Part shown: positions 12,218 to 27,239 of the stretch, in pieces
Layout of the letters: the number at the start of each line of letters is the position of its first letter
Numbering within the stretch: the stretch's first letter is position 1
NCBI RefSeq assembly: GCF_015832195.1
Contig: NC_052046.1
Coordinates: forward strand, 30,470,911 to 30,534,910
DNA length: 64,000 bases
Direction: 5' to 3'
Source of the DNA: Motacilla alba alba
Lineage: Eukaryota > Chordata > Aves > Passeriformes > Motacillidae
Notes under the pieces: generated by a model
Database searches by the model: none
The model's input: the letters and a program-made list of their open reading frames with translations, nothing else
Told to the model about the DNA's origin: nothing
Position numbers and translations under genes: made by a program

Positions 12218-12370
12218 AACAACAACAATAAAAACCAACCAACCAACCAACCAGCTGACAAACTCAAACAAACAAAAACCAGAACAAACAAACAAAAAAC
12301 CCCAAACAAAACAACAACAACAACAACAACAACAAAAAAAAACAAACAAACAAAAAAAACAAACCACAAA
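12218..12370. repeat. A/C-only simple-repeat tract
   Basis: A mosaic of (AAC)n, (CCAA)n and (CAAA)n words, nearly free of G and T on the plus strand. The longest pure part is about eight AAC units near 12309-12333. The apparent minus-strand reading frame rich in Val, Phe and Gly is only the repeat. Confidence 0.95.
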
Positions 12371-15300
12371 CCTTGTACACAGACACAGAGAGCTTTCTCA
12401 GTCCAGATTGCTCAAGAGTTTGGGCTGGAAGCCTGAGTCAAAACTGAACAAGAGCCAGTCTACTTTAGAAAAATTCACCTCCAGCAACCTCTGTTCCACA
12501 ATGACAAAGCTCTGCCAGCCACATCGGGCACAGCAGGAGGAAGAAGAGAAGCCAGGAGGAAACTTGGCTTTATACCTATTCCAGCCTTAATCATCCTTTT
12601 TGAACTGGCTTCAACACCTGTGAAGAAGTACAAAACCAGCTCATATTAGACATGATATTGCAATCAGCATGTGCTACTCATCTGCCGCTCTGTTAGGAGA
12701 AAACAGAAACCCAAGTCCTGTTAAAAAATCTGATGAATGAGACCATGAACATCCACCAGGCAACAGGATTGCCTGTTTTTTGAGGGCGGCATATTTTTCT
12801 AAAGAAAGAAAGAACAAGCATGATGCCAGGCTTTTATGGACTGATTGTTGTTGCTGCTGTTATTTACTGGATCCTGGGCACAGGAAAACAGTAATGTTGT
12901 GGACAATGGAGCCTGCTCCCTTTCTCTCTCTTCAGACTTTTATTCCAATCTCATATTTTCTGTTTCTACTTCCTGTAATTTCATGGGTTATCATCTCATC
13001 TGACCCTTCTAAAGATATTTTCAAATTATTAGCATAAATAATCCACCCAAACTCGTAATCTTTATTATTTGTCTATATAAGGGATACCGTCTAGTCTGCA
13101 GGACCTATCACATTCACGTAAGACAGGTAGCTATCACTAGGTTAATAGATAACCAGGTTTTATACCAGTATGGACTATGAAACCAGAGATATTTCCATGC
13201 TGTGTTTTGAATTACATATTGAAATCTTCAGTGATTTCAGGCTGGTAGTTAATCCCAGACATGGAAAGATAGTGTTCTTATGCCAGTCTGTAAAATTACA
13301 CATATATCCACAGCTGCCGTCAAAAGATGCTTTTAGTGACTTGGTAATTTTGCAATATGCTTTATGTCCCAGATACTCACAGGTTCTTTCAGTAAAAAAG
13401 GTTGATTTGTTTTGTTAGCAAAAGTGGTAAACAGATAATCTGACAAACCTGGTCTGGTGTGGTAGAGGCATTTTCAAGCAGAGAAGGGGAGTTCTAAAGT
13501 GGCTATGGTAGGGAAGCAAGATTAAAAATACAAGGGTTTGCTTCAACAGTTAAATTTGCTCATAGACAGAAGAAGAAAGGTTAGGATACTATTGAAGATG
13601 AGTGAGAGGCAGTAACAAAAGTCAGTTTCCTAAGACATGTATTTATTCCAAAATTCGAAGTGCTTGTAGATCATATTGGTGCCAGGAACTGGTAGTTGTT
13701 TATTTTTCAGCATCTTTGTACTAGTTAGGATACTGTGACACATTTTCAGTACAAAAATAAGACAGACTGAAAGTTCTCTATATTGTAACAAGTATGTAAT
13801 AATTAAAGTTGTATACAGAAATAAAAAAACAAGATCTGGTTTAATCTTAGTCTTAGTATGGTTTTAATTACTTAATAACTTACCATTGTACAGGCAGTGT
13901 TTTGACAACAGTTTTTTCTACATTAGATGAAATGGAAGGCTGACAACAGGAAACACTGCAGAGAAAATAAAGTATTTCAAGAAATTCAGGGCCTTTGTTT
14001 AGAATACTGCTTCCATTTTTGAAAGTCACCTGTTGCAGCATTTTAATTCCAGAGGACTTTAAAAAAAGACACCTATAGTTGCATTGCAAAATATTGATGT
14101 TGATATTAAAAAACTTTGTAGAAAAAGCTGTAAGGAGGTTGCAATGAAGCCATGCACTTTTTTTTTTTTTTTCCCCTGGAATTTAAATGCTTATAGTACA
14201 TATTGTGCTATTTTTTCTGGGTTAGAATTTATGTCTCTGGGTTGATATTATTACTAATTGGTGAGGGATTTAAATTGTAGGGCTGTTCCTGCAAAAATGA
14301 CAGTAATCATCGTTATTGCAGTCTGCAGGTCTGGACACCAATATATGTGGTTCTGATGACAAACAGAACTGGTGGAATCTTTCATTCACGGACACCCTTT
14401 GCATTTGTGCATTTTTAATATACTAGATGCTGAAAAAAGTGAGAGAACATGAGAACAAAAAACCCTCTGTTTCCTTCCTGGAGTAAGCATGTTAAATATG
14501 CATGTATTGCATTCTTGAAGCTGCTTTGGGCTTGGACAAGCAATAAAATAGCCCCTGAAACTGTAAGTAATACTTTTCATAATATTAAGTTTAAAAATTA
14601 GAGATGGAACTTATTTACTCCCTCCCCAAGGACACGCACGCCTTTCCTCCCTGTGCTGACATTCAGAATATTAGCCATAACTTGAAGGGAAGAGTTATCC
14701 AGGATGGGAGTCCTCAACAAGGCTTTTCTATTTTATTAGTGTTACATAGAGAATTTAGAAAAATCTGTTGTCTTGAAATCATCTGTCCAAGAAAATAAAC
14801 AAATACAAAGCAGGGAAAATAACCTTTTTTCTTTCTCCAGAAATAGCTAATTCTTTCACTGTGAGGTCAGCTACCCCCAGTCTAAAAGGATCTTGAGTGT
14901 AGAGATAGCTAAATTTTACCATGGATCAATACATGATACCTCTAATGCAGCAAACTGATCATCTCTGCACCTGCAGAGGTCACCCAAATAAAGGCATCAC
15001 ATTCTGTCCTCTCTTGCTTCTTCAAAAGGGCACAAAAGTTACAACTCAGCACATTTCTTCAAGCGTAAACAAGCGAACTAGGTAGGGTGTTATTACAGAC
15101 AAGAACTATAGCACTGGACATGATATATTCAGCTGGAGAGTAGCAGCATCTCAAAAGTGAAGGTTTCTCTGTCATGCTGTCATATCAGCAGGATTTTTAA
15201 TTGCACATTTATACAATTGCAAAATTGATGCACAGATTAAAATGGGAAGCAAATGCAGTTGTGAAATGGGACATATGTGCTTGCAATGGCTAAGTCATTT

Positions 15301-18300
15301 GCATCTGTGCCAAACTGAGTAGGTTTATGCTTGCTTTGCAAAATGGAAATATTAATGAAAGATGGAGAAGTGAAAGTAATCAGAAATTGTGAGTTTGGGC
15401 AAAGAAGGATCCTGCACTGCTCATTTCTAATAAAACTAATTGATTCAGAGCAGTGATTTTATATACTGGCATGGTTCAAGAAGCTCTGTCTCTTAAGTTG
15501 TGTTATAATACAACAATCACGTACTTCGAATCTGAAGAAGTTATTCCTCCTTCTTTGATGACAAAAAGACAGAAAGAACCACTGTCCCACTGGACAAAAG
15601 AAATCTTTAGTAAAGCTAGAAAAAAGGGTGATTATTTACTTTGATGGGAAAACACCAAAGGTCATTTAGTCCAAGGCTCACTCACACAAATCAGTTTTTC
15701 CTGAAAAGGGTCACCTTTCCAAGGAAGATAGATTTGAATATATTTGGTTAATATTTATATTCCTGAACATAATTATAATGATAATATAATAATATCAATA
15801 TACATTTAATAATAATAATCAAAATCATAATCATAATCGTATACTCTTCCAAGATATCAAGAGTAAGGTCTCCGGGGATTAATTGCTCATTTTCCTGGTA
15901 TGATGCTCATCTGTCCTGCTGATATGGCTTTAGCAATTGTTGTTGCATACCTAGAAACAGCAGGTTTCTTTCTTGTTCTGCTTTCCTCTTTGTTTTTTCG
16001 TGGTTTTTTTAGACCCATTTAGACAAATAACCAAGAAATGTTTCTTCTCAAAAAGCAGCAATACTGAAAACAGAAGATGAAGATTTTCTCATATGACACA
16101 GTTTGAAAATCTCAGGTGTAAACCATTGGTTATCAATGGAGTTATCTGAAATAATAATGTGATATATAGCATCTAATTGTATCTTGTCCCCTGTTTAAAA
16201 AAACCCAAACAAATCAAACCAAACAGTGATTCAACAAGTGAACTCTAGACTGCAAAGAAAGTAGCAAAATTCCCATCGATGCCTTTAGACCAGATTTTAT
16301 GCCTAAATACCCAGTGGGTGCAATATCTGTAGGTATACACTGCAGTAACAAAGCAGGAGTTACAGCACTGAAGGGATGGATTTGAGCACAACACTGAGAC
16401 TCAGGTTAGTTAAGAATCTTAGCTCAAACTGCCAGCCAATTAAAATCAAAGAAAACAATTTTGAGATGCTTTAGATTATATTGTTTGTCTTCTATTTAAG
16501 GAAATACACAAGTAATACGTAAGTAAAATTAAAGAGAGCTTTGCCTTCCTTCTTGCTTCTCAGTCCTAAAAGTGAAGAACACTAGATCTTTGTGTCCTAG
16601 AGCAGCTGGCTTGAGGAAGCCGCAAGTTTGTTTCTAAATTAGCCTTAAGTCCACATTATTTCACTTCAGAAACTAAACCTCTTTACTTTTTGAGTCGTGA
16701 GCATGAAGAACAAAGGAAATCGTGAGTCCATAATAGAGAAGAGCAAAAATTTTTTTTGGAAGACAAAAATAACCTTTGTTATTCAAAATTTTGGGAGTTG
16801 AGGGTTTGTTTGTTTCCTTGTTTGTATAACTGTTAATTGTCTTCAATAACAAATTGTTGTAAGACAAATCTTGGAGGGGACACAAACACTTATCTACATT
16901 GTGTCTCTACACAGGAAGCCGCAATGATACCCTTTCTCTTCTGAGTAATTGCTGTGTGAGCTCCCCCATTCACTTTTTGTATGTTACACTTTTCAGGGTG
17001 ATATAACAACTTTCCTTCCATTCCCCCTTAAAACCTCTCCAGCAATTAATTTTCTGACCCTTTCTGTGGCCATAGGGCTCCAATGTCATCCAGCAGCCAT
17101 TGCCTTATAGGCCTCTATGTGTCCACATAGAAACAGCCTTCCAAATCACTGGTGATCTGGACATCAGCCATTTTCCCAGCTGAAATGCTGAAGTCTGTTT
17201 CCAGTGAAATTCCGGGCTCTTGCGCACAAGGCATGCATTTATGCTGATTAAGCACCATTTTTAATCAGCAGAGTGTGCACTGTCAAGTGTATTTGACTCA
17301 AATATAGAAGCATAAATTGGTTTACTCAGTTAAAAGCTTTGATCTGGCAGTAACAGATAATAGGTGGAGCTACAGGAATCCACAGAGCTTATGGATCCAA
17401 ATTTACTTTTGAATGCTAAAAGTGGGTAGGAATTTATTCACTGGCACTTAACAGAGCACTGAGTACTTGAGAGTGAGATGCACTATTTCTCCTAAAAACA
17501 TTGCTTCTTTCATTGGCTTTCCCTTGCTAGCCTGACACAAATAGGCTTCTAAATTATCATTATGCCATATGTTACTGCCAAATAGAAAGCATACATTGTT
17601 GCTATATGATAAAAGTCTAGCTACAAGCTGTAGGAACTTCAGTGAGATATGCTCAGAAAAGGAGCCCTGCTCTTGTTCAAGAACATAAAATTTAGTTTCA
17701 GACTGTTCGTTTTAGTGTGTGGATAAAGCCAAAAGAGGTAGTGATTAAAAAGAGTATGTATATATTTTGCATATTCTTTTAGGCTGTGCCTGCCATCCTA
17801 AGAGTTGTAAATAGTCCAAATACTATGTTCTGTCCGATGAACTGCTGCAAAGATAACAGATTTTTTAATGACCATTGACTTGGAACCAGATCAATGATGT
17901 AGTTATAATCCTCAAAATTACTGATCAACCCTTTTCTCCTAGTCAGCTGTTTGCTGTAACACGAAATGAGGAAACAGTTTCTTGGATGAGATAAAAAAAT
18001 AATTTGTTATCATTGCAAAATTGAAGTGTGCTACTCAAGCAAAATAGTTTTTTACATTTTGTTTTTAGCAGTTACTGCTTGCCTTATTGTTTAACTCCAT
18101 CTGACTGCTCCTGTATTCCTGTTTTGTTTTACCTTAAAGAATTAAACCAGTTACCCTTCCAGCCCAGCTTGTTTTAAACATTTGACTTATTCACAGCTGT
18201 TACAAGAAATTTAAGTGTAGACATTGGTTTACTTAGGTGTTTTGGCTAACAAAGGTCAAGAGTTATAAATGTGTGAATCATTAATTGTAGTGTGTGTTCC

Positions 18301-21300
18301 TTTTGCTATGTTGCTGAGAATTGCGCAGGAGAACAAAGATTAAATACTTCCCCAAAGACTGCAGTGCTTTTTCCCCCCAATGCCAGAGTTAACTGCACTG
18401 GTACGAAGAGACATCTGCTCAGTTGTATAGGTTGCTTCTGGTGGCCACTTGGACATGGACATCCACCAAGAAATGATGTTACATTGAGTTTTCTGTGGAT
18501 GAGCCCTTGCTTTTCCCAGAGAATGGAGCCTCATATTGAAGTGCCATAAGATAACATATTGACAGGGTGTCAGTCTGCCATTTTGTCAGGTGCTTTGAAA
18601 TATGTACACATTTTTAAAAGGAAAGGACTTTAGGCAGATATGGGAGCTCATAGCATCACTCAGGTCACTGATCCCAAAGCATTTAACACTGTTATGGGAA
18701 CATTTCTGATCTTAAAGTGAAGTTTGTGAATTATTAGCTGCTAACTAGTGTAGCAAAAGTATGCTTGCAAATTATGGGTCAAACATCTTGCTGTCCCAGT
18801 ATGGTATCTTCTGAGGGTAGACATTACTTATGACTGGGAATCAGGGACAGATCCTAACTGGTGTGGCCTGTGGCTTTTTTAATTGCAGTGGTCAGTCACT
18901 GGGTGTATTCATACAGTGTTACTGAGGGCCAGTGCTGTGGACTGACAGAGCAGTATTGTACTTAACATGCTCCATTTCTGAATGGAAGTCTGGATGTGTT
19001 TGGGGGCTGTAAAAAAAAGCAGTCTGTCTCCACCACACACATCTGTGGAGCCTAGACTGAGGCAGCCTCTCAGGGGGGCTTTGGGGGTTGGCTCAGTGTG
19101 GCTGAATGGTGAATGTGGACCGAAGAGCAGGCTTGAATAGCACTGAGCTGGTACTGCCGAGATATACAGAGCAGGCAACACTTGAGGCATGTGCCTCCCA
19201 TTACAGAGGAGGGACATACATTGGCAACTACTACTGAAGAGGAATATTTTAGTATGCAAGATGCTTTCTTACCAACAGCAAGATTAGCACTCAAGGAAGA
19301 CTTGGAAAAGCAAGCGGTGAAAGAAGGGGCAAAGATTGCAAAGTATCTAGCTTTGTAAAAGGATGTGTAAAAGCCAGTAGTGAGAGCAGTGCTCTGTTTT
19401 GGCATCCAAATGTGACTAGCAACCTTTGACTCTATGCCAGTTCAGCACTGGGTGTGAAACTCTTGGCAATTTGCCTTGACTTCACAGCATTTTGAGATCT
19501 GGAGACAGAGGGTGCAGAGAGAGAGGGAGTGCAGAGACCCGAGTATTGAGACGATTTCATAAGTCTTGTTTGTTTCTCTTTTCTATTTACAAGAAAATAT
19601 TGATGCTTTTAGGGACTATGGAGGATATAGCTTGCAAAGCTTAGATTGACGAAACAAATTATATCCCCCATTTCTTTAGAAATGGTACCTAGAAGAGTTA
19701 AACTGTCTTTTGTCCTCCCTTTAAACAAACAAACAAAAATATTTCTGGCCAAGGAAAGCTTTTATCTGATAAGATTTTCAGTATGTCAAAATCACATTAG
19801 CTTAAAATGCCAGATTTCCTTGTCAAGAGCCGATGTGTTTTTTAACATCTCCCCTTTTCCCAGAATTATCAGAAGTGCATAGAGTATCTGGAAACAAATG
19901 GCCACAGCTTCTGAAAAATCAGAAAAATTTAAATTAGAAGAATGCTTCTGGTTTAGTTTGTGCTTGCTTAACAAACACACTACATTTAACCTGAGCCTTT
20001 AAATAAACTAATTGTAGATAAAAGGGGTGCTTTTCCAATACAGTGGAATGACTTTCTTTTTGCTTTTTGGTGTGAATTTCCCCAAGTCAGAATAAATTTT
20101 ATGTTTGTATTTATGTAATGAATGGTATAAATTCAGAAGTCCTCTCACTAATCTTTCTAAGAGTTTCAATGACCGGGTGCATAAGGATCTTCAAGACTGA
20201 TAACTATGGATTTTTCTCAGAGTTCTTTTCCCATCTGCTGTTTAAGGTAGCACTCCTCCTCTGCGTGGGAGGGGAGGGAGGGCGGGTTGTACTTCCCAGC
20301 ATCGCTGCCACAGACCTTGGCAGCAGAAAGCCCTGTCAGGCAAAGGGAGTGATCTAGACGCAGCAGGGTTAGCAGATGCAAAGCCTGCCAACCTCGAGTC
20401 ACCAGCACAGGAAAAGGTTCCACCAGCCCTTTACTTCTTTGCTCGTATTACCAAGCAGTTGTATACATTGTGACTTCTGTGCCTATAGTACCAGCTTTTA
20501 TTGCCATCACCTTCCCCTGTGGACAGCACAACTCACAAATTTGTTGTTTTTCTTATTCCAGCATCCCTTTGGGAACTTTGATGCCAAGCATACCATGACA
20601 CTTCAAAGCAGAAATCCTAGAGGAAGATATTGGGTAAGCTCTTACAGGCATTGCTGGGAGCAGCAGTTGTCCCACATGCCTGTTTATTCTCATGCTGGCT
20701 TGCAGAAGAAGGCAGAGCAACAGATTTCTCTACATTGGCAAATCCTATATAGCCTCTTTTGTACTATTCACACTTTTTTGTTCCCCTGCATGTCTTGAAT
20801 AGGATTAACAAATGGCATTTTCTGGTAAACTTTACTAAGATATTCAGAAACTGCATCAGAAGTTTTAACCATCTTTTCCACTAGTGGTTCACTTGGCACC
20901 ATAATTTCTCATCTTAACAGAGGCACTGACACTTTGTGGGTGACAGTTGCTCTGTATCACCATCAGAGTGTGTGACATATTAACTTTGAAGCAACAAAGA
21001 GCTTTTATTTGCTGAAAACAGGTCTCTTTAAATATTGACCTCTTTAAACATTAAACATTATGGACAAACATCCCAGAATTGATGATGCAGGGATTGCAAA
21101 ATAAATTACTGTTTAAACCATGGAATGTGCAGCATGACAGTTCCGTGCAGCTGTCAGGGCCATCTCCAGCTACCCTCTGGAAAGTGCTCTCACCAACTGT
21201 GATATTGGGGCTAACAGTGGTTTCAAACTTACTCCAGGAAGCATTATTGTCACATAAGCATACTGATTAATTGCATTAATGTCTTCAAATCAATCTCTTA

Positions 21301-24300
21301 TTGTCTGTCTTCTGATTTGAGAAGTTATTGCTTTTGTGAAAAAGCAATCAGGAGAGAAGAAGCTTTTGAGATGTTATTGCTTTCCTGAAAAATAAAGTGA
21401 TGTTGGTCATTTGGGAACATCAAAAATGAAAGTATGTAACACAAGACGTATAAAACTTCATAGCTTAGTCATTTTCTCTCCAGATAAAATGTATTGGTCC
21501 GTTCTTTGGAAATTCCAATGACTGACATTTAAATTGCCTCAGCGAGCTTGCCCAGCTCCAGTTTCAAGTTCTTTGAGTCAAACACCTTGCCTGAAGAAGG
21601 GAGCACAAATTCTAAGCCATTACCACCCCATCTGAGTTTTTCTGCCAGATTTGTCTCCTTTTCATTACACTTCAAAAGTAAGAAACAGCTGTTCTTTGGA
21701 AAGCCTCAGAAGAGTGTAAACAATGCCATACACCAGATATGTTTTAATTCACCTCAGAAACAATCCTTTTGCAAGCAAGCTTACCTATAATCCAGTAGGA
21801 AGTCTTTTACCAAAGGAAGAACGTGCAAGATCATACACAAACTGCACTTACTGCAGTATGGAAAACTGATGGCTTATCTTCAGGACATAGTGATAAACCA
21901 TCCTTCTATGCTGGATTGTAGGTGAGACCAGAAGCACAAGTTTGAAGAAAATCTCACAACTTTTCCCCCCTTCCATGCTGCAGAGGGGTCTCAAAGCATA
22001 TTATCTGGATTACCTGCAGGTAACTCCAACCTAGAAGATGTGCCCCTGGACTGTTTCAGCCACTAATGAACAACAGAATCAGAGCAGGAGCAATATAAAG
22101 TAAAACCTACTGAAATTAATGTATTGTGGAATATCCACAAATTGTTTTACTTTATAGATCCACTCCTACTGTGTTATCCTACTTGTCAATACATGCACAG
22201 CCCAAATGATCTTCTGATATGTAATTGATTACCATTTCAGCTGCAGTAGCACCTTTGGTAGGTGTTGACTAATTCATAAATACACTAATAAATGGGGGAA
22301 AAACCCCAGAAGCCAAAGCCAAACAAAATAAATGGTCTCTGGTTCAAAACTGAAATATAATTTCTGTCTAATGTGTTTTCTTCTGCTACTTCAAAGCTTC
22401 AAACGGAAACACTGGGCGTCCAGCCACAGGCAGGATTAAATCTCAGATGACTTAGGTCACTGTTACTTCACGGATTTCAGTGGACAAAATAACTACACAT
22501 CTTAGATAAAGATCTAGAATAAATGTATTTAAGCACTGACTGAAAATTAAAAAATTAAGTGTAGGTTTTTAATTACCATGACAACAATATTACACCAGGA
22601 TAAATAGCAAGATTCACTCAGCTATTTTCTGCTCATCATTCCAAGCCACCAAGTTCGACTACAGGCTGGAAGTATCCGGGGTGCTATGAGAAACAACAGA
22701 TTCGTGCAAAACACCTTTACGGAATGTGATCTAAAGCCCTACAATTTAGGCTTCCCTTTGGATGCTAAATGCTTCTGTATATATTTCTCCATCTATCTCC
22801 ATGCATATATTCTTGGGCAGCATTTGGAAGTTACTTCTACATCAAAGTTTACATCTGTCTCTTCCCGTTTAAGTGAACCTGCATTGATCTGATTTAAATT
22901 AAGACCATGTGTTATACCTCATAATTCTGAGAAGGTTTACGCCAGCCTGGATTCTAGCTATCAGTATTCTCCTTAGCAGAAGTTGCAGGCTAGTTCTCCA
23001 CCTAAATATTCATGTGTGGCTTAGGATTTCAGAAGATTGTTATTGTTATGCTCCTGGACAATCTTCTTGGAAGAATATGGAAGAATCTTTTTTTGGAAAA
23101 GACATCCCTCTATGGCACCTGCAGTCACTTAGATGCATTCAGCATTCCCCATTTTTCAAAGACCCTAGGGTTTTTATCCATTTTTTCCAGTGCTGCTAGC
23201 TTGGCATGTCAGGGAATTTCTTTCTTTTCCTAGTGATCAGTGAATTGAGGACCTTCCTAGCAAGTGCACCTAGAGGTAGGCACCTGGGCTGCTCTAATAA
23301 AAACAATGTTGAGTATAAATAAACTGGAATTTTACCAAGACTAATTAATTTAAAAATCTAAGAGGAAGATTACAGTCAGCTGAGCTGATCTTGACTGACC
23401 TGCAGATAAATGACACAGGTTAAATCTGTAAATATGAGCAATGACTATCCAGAGGAAGCTATTGATGTAATTGTAGGTAACTGCTGAAAATATAACAGTT
23501 CTATAATAGACATGCTCTTGCAAAGTGTATTAGCTCGTAGACAAAAGATGCCAGATGATTGAAAAAAACCTCCAAATTGTTGTATGTGAGCACAGAGTAG
23601 TTTATCCTGTAAAAAAACCTAAAACAAAAACAATTATCTGACAGAAAACTAGGACACAGAGTCTTGGGTTTAGTTTTGTTGAGAGAATTTGGACTCCCAG
23701 CAGCTTCTGAGCAGACTGAGCAATGGTGCTGCTTTTGAGTCTGTTAGATAGTACATAATTTTTAATAATTTTCTGACATCACTGGTGAAAGTTAAAATCC
23801 AAGACAACTGAGAATAAAAGCTGTAGATAAATTGGCAGCTTTGGTCTATGTGCTCTTTTATCAGAACAAATTTGAATATTCAGTTTTGCAAGTGTGATTG
23901 TGCAATTCAAAGATAACTGTTCCACTTCTGTCCCAGTTCTCTTTAGTTATTCACTGCCTGCAATATTTTCTGCAATACCTGTCTTTGACACTATCCAATA
24001 CAGATTGTTTTAAACTTATGTGTATGAAAAGTCTATTCTTTGTGTGTGTGAAATCTTGTTTTCCTACTGCCTCTTAAAAACTGCCTCTCTTTCTTTGTCT
24101 CCATCTCTGATCTCTGCATTTCACACTCAGAAAGGCTTTGCTAACAGCTCCAGTGCAGCCACTCATGGAGAACAAGCAAAACATCTCAGAAGCTGGGCAG
24201 CATTTTACTTGAATAGCTCAAATCATCCCTGTATTTAAAGTCCGAGATATTCTTGTGTAACTTAATTTAATTAGGACATTACACAAAAATTACTTTATCT

Positions 24301-25481
24301 AAGCTTGACTTACGTCATGCTTTCTGCTCGCGCTACCAAAGAGTCATCCTGAGTCTGTGACGCCAAGAACATTCAGAACTTAAAAAGGAAACAACACAAA
24401 CTTAGATCCTTATTCTTCTGGGTAAGGAAATCACCCAGCTTGGGGATTTATTTGGCAGAATTTAGAATGTATCAAATCTGACTGAAGATCTGGCAACTCG
24501 GTGTCTTGCTAATGCTTTTAAAAGGTAAACTCACTCAAGATGAATAAAATGATGACAGCAAGTGCTTCATGATTGTAAATAAAAGCGCAACCAACAAACT
24601 GACACATCTAAGAAATACTTTTCTAAGACACACAGCTGCACTGCTGAACTACCTAATGGTCAAATCTCAGAATACAAGCTTTCCTCCACCTGACAAAGAC
24701 CATTCAATTTTTAAGACTTTATATGAGCAGGTTTCTAGCTGCCAAAGGTTGTAGAAGCTTTTCAGTTTTGTTTTTCACACATTGTCAAAAGATTTTTTGT
24801 TTTGGCTTGTGTGCTTTCAAAAGCAGAACAGAAATATTGACGAAGGCACAATTCATGTCAGTATTTAACTGCTGATTGACAACTCTTTTCTTCGTGCTGG
24901 TGGAAGCTGCTGAATTATAGCTTTGGCTGGAAGGAGCCAACAGTGAAATTGAACACCTCTTCCTCAGTCCCAAATAATTGCAAATCTAAAGGGTCTTTTG
25001 TTGAGATTATTGAGTTTCAGAAAGCCAGGCAGGAGAGAAAAATATTTTTTTTCCCAGTCAAACTCTGACTCCTGAACTCAGGGTAGATATTTCTACCATC
25101 CTCATCACCATGCCATCTAACAAAGAGATTGTTAGTTTCGTTAGGTGTTTTGTTTCCTCCTACATAATTTCAGTGAAATAAGAACAGTTAAAAGTGCTAG
25201 ATGTTTAAAAATTCTATGGCATAAAAAAAGAAAAGTTGAAGAGATGGACCTTGTTAAGTAATGAGACTTAATTTTCTGGACAAGGAATAAAACCCAGAAA
25301 AAAATAGAGAAAATAGGCAGGTATTTTGGGTTTTACATCTAACAAAAAGCTATTTCACATTTTTAGCAGTATATTACACATAATTGTCTACTAAAATAAA
25401 TGGTGGAAACTTTCCATAAAACAGCTGCTACTTCTACCTTTTTTAATATTTTGAGCTTTCATTTTTAAATTTGTCCTTTTG
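12371..25481. other. Gene-poor intergenic stretch
   Basis: About 13 kb, AT-rich throughout, with a T15 run at 14158-14172 and an AATAAT-rich patch at about 15765-15840. All open frames are short and lack family signatures or plausible exon boundaries with similarity I know. Undetected lncRNA exons or conserved regulatory elements are possible, but cannot be judged from one sequence. Confidence 0.6.
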
Positions 25482-25846
25482 AAAGGGGAGCCTTGAGAGG
25501 CCTCTGGGCAGACCTCATTGCTTTTTGCAGCTCCCTGTAAGGAGATTGAGGTGAGTCGGGGCCTGTATCTGCTACAGTGCCTGCAGTGAGAGGGCAAGAG
25601 GAAATCGCCTCAGGCTGAGACAAGGGAGAGTCAGATTACACACTAGAAAAAGCTTTTTTGCTCTTAGGGTGGTCAGACACTGGAATAGGTTTCTCAGGGA
25701 GGTGGTGGAGTCACCATCCCTGGAGGTGTTCAAGAGGCATCTGGGTCTGGCATTGTGTGATGTGGTTTAGGGGTTTAGGGCAGTGCTGGGTTGGTGGTTG
25801 GACTGGATGAACTCGAAGGTCTCTCCCAACCTTGATTATTCTGTGA
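25482..25846 (+). mobile_element. CR1 LINE 3'-end fragment, plus orientation
   Basis: It contains the CR1 3' core in sense orientation: GACCTCATTGC, a decayed GAGGAAATCGCCTCAGGCTG block, GGTGGTGGAGTCACCATCCC, TGGAGGTGTTCAAG, GGTTGGACTGGATGAACTCG and a CCCAACCTTGATTATTCTGT tail. 5'-truncated. It resembles a different CR1 subfamily from the long copy at 8.5-10.8 kb. Confidence 0.92.
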
Positions 25847-27215
25847 AAATACTTACCTGGGTATTGCAGGGTAAACATGCTGGACTTTGTCTTTCAAATA
25901 CATGGAAACAACTTGGCATTTACATGGGCCAAAATACTTAGAAGTGTTTCCATTTCAGAGGTGGACTTTCTGAATGCACATATAGCAAGTAAGGCAGAGT
26001 CAGCCCTAATATTCACCATATAAAATATACCAGGAATAGAGGGTTTATGGCTACATTATCATTTGAATTGTCTCTCTAGTATGAGACCATTTATCTAATT
26101 TAATGTTTCCAAATATTCTGACATGTCAAATAAATGTGAAATAATTGAATCCATATAAATATCAAGATGATTATTTTTCAAAAGGGAGAAAGACAGTAAA
26201 AAGATGAGGGAAGCAGCAAAAAGAGAGTAGTAAGCTATTCATAAATGTACATGTCCAATCCAGCATTTTGACAAAAACTTGTGTGACGTTTTGTTTACTG
26301 GGCCCAATAGTTTTGCCATATTCCTCAGTGTGTAAATTCTGAAAGAGGCACACCTTTTTCTCAAGAATTTTCACCTATTCAGGTGCTCCTCTATTGCTTG
26401 ACTCAGAACAGATCTTCTTGTCCTTCATGTTCTTTTAACTTCTAAACCTTTAAACCATTAGATAGAACATGGCTCTGACAATCTGACAGAAAAGCCTTAC
26501 ATCATTCTGTTCCCAGCATCTGTCCCAATTAAGGAAATGTTTCCTCACATTTCTCTAGTAAAGCTCTACTGGTGTCATCAGCCTCTCAACAGAGATGCCG
26601 ATGGATCTCTTCACAGCCTAACGATCAGTAGTAATTGCTATTTTGTTGTGTTTCACGGGCTTTTATCAGGACCTTAAAGCCTACATTTCTCCAATAATTG
26701 TTTCAGTTCTTAAAAAAAAAAACCCACAAAACCCATTACCATTTTCAGACTTCTTATGCACAAGATTTTGGGAGCACAGTGAGAGAAGAAGAGAACTTCA
26801 AGTAGAAGACTTCGACAGCAATTTTTTTTCTTTCCATTTTAAACTCTTTCTTACAAAAACTTAAACTAATCTCTTCAAGGAGAACTGTTTTAAATTATTT
26901 CATTTGAAATGGAAAATCAGGGAAATGATCCTACCAAACGACAATGAGAACTTTGCCTGAAGGTATGCAGCCATCACTTTGGCAGTGCCTGCACGAGTGG
27001 CATGCCAAGACCAAAAAAAGAAATCAATCCCACAAAACTTAAAAGTTCAGAAAGAGAATTTCCTCTCATATAGAAAAGGAAGCCTCTTTGGGCCCTACCT
27101 CCTTAAATAATGGTGCTTTACAGTCCTTGCTTTCTACTTTACATGCACCTAAGTCATGTACATATATATGTAAACACTTACGTGTAAGCACCAGCATTCT
27201 TTCAAATTCAATTTT

Positions 27216-27239
27216 CCCCCCCCCCTTTTTTTTTTTTTT
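27216..27239. repeat. C10T14 homopolymer junction
   Basis: Ten C followed by fourteen T on the plus strand. Likely unstable in copying and prone to sequencing length error. Confidence 0.95.

Noticed and set aside
12116..12369. Minus frames rich in Val, Phe, Cys and Trp, resembling a membrane protein
   Set aside because: Produced entirely by the (AAC)n/(CAAA)n simple repeat.
20376..20798. 140-codon plus-strand open frame
   Set aside because: No recognisable domain, low-complexity His/Ser/Leu composition, and isolated from any gene.
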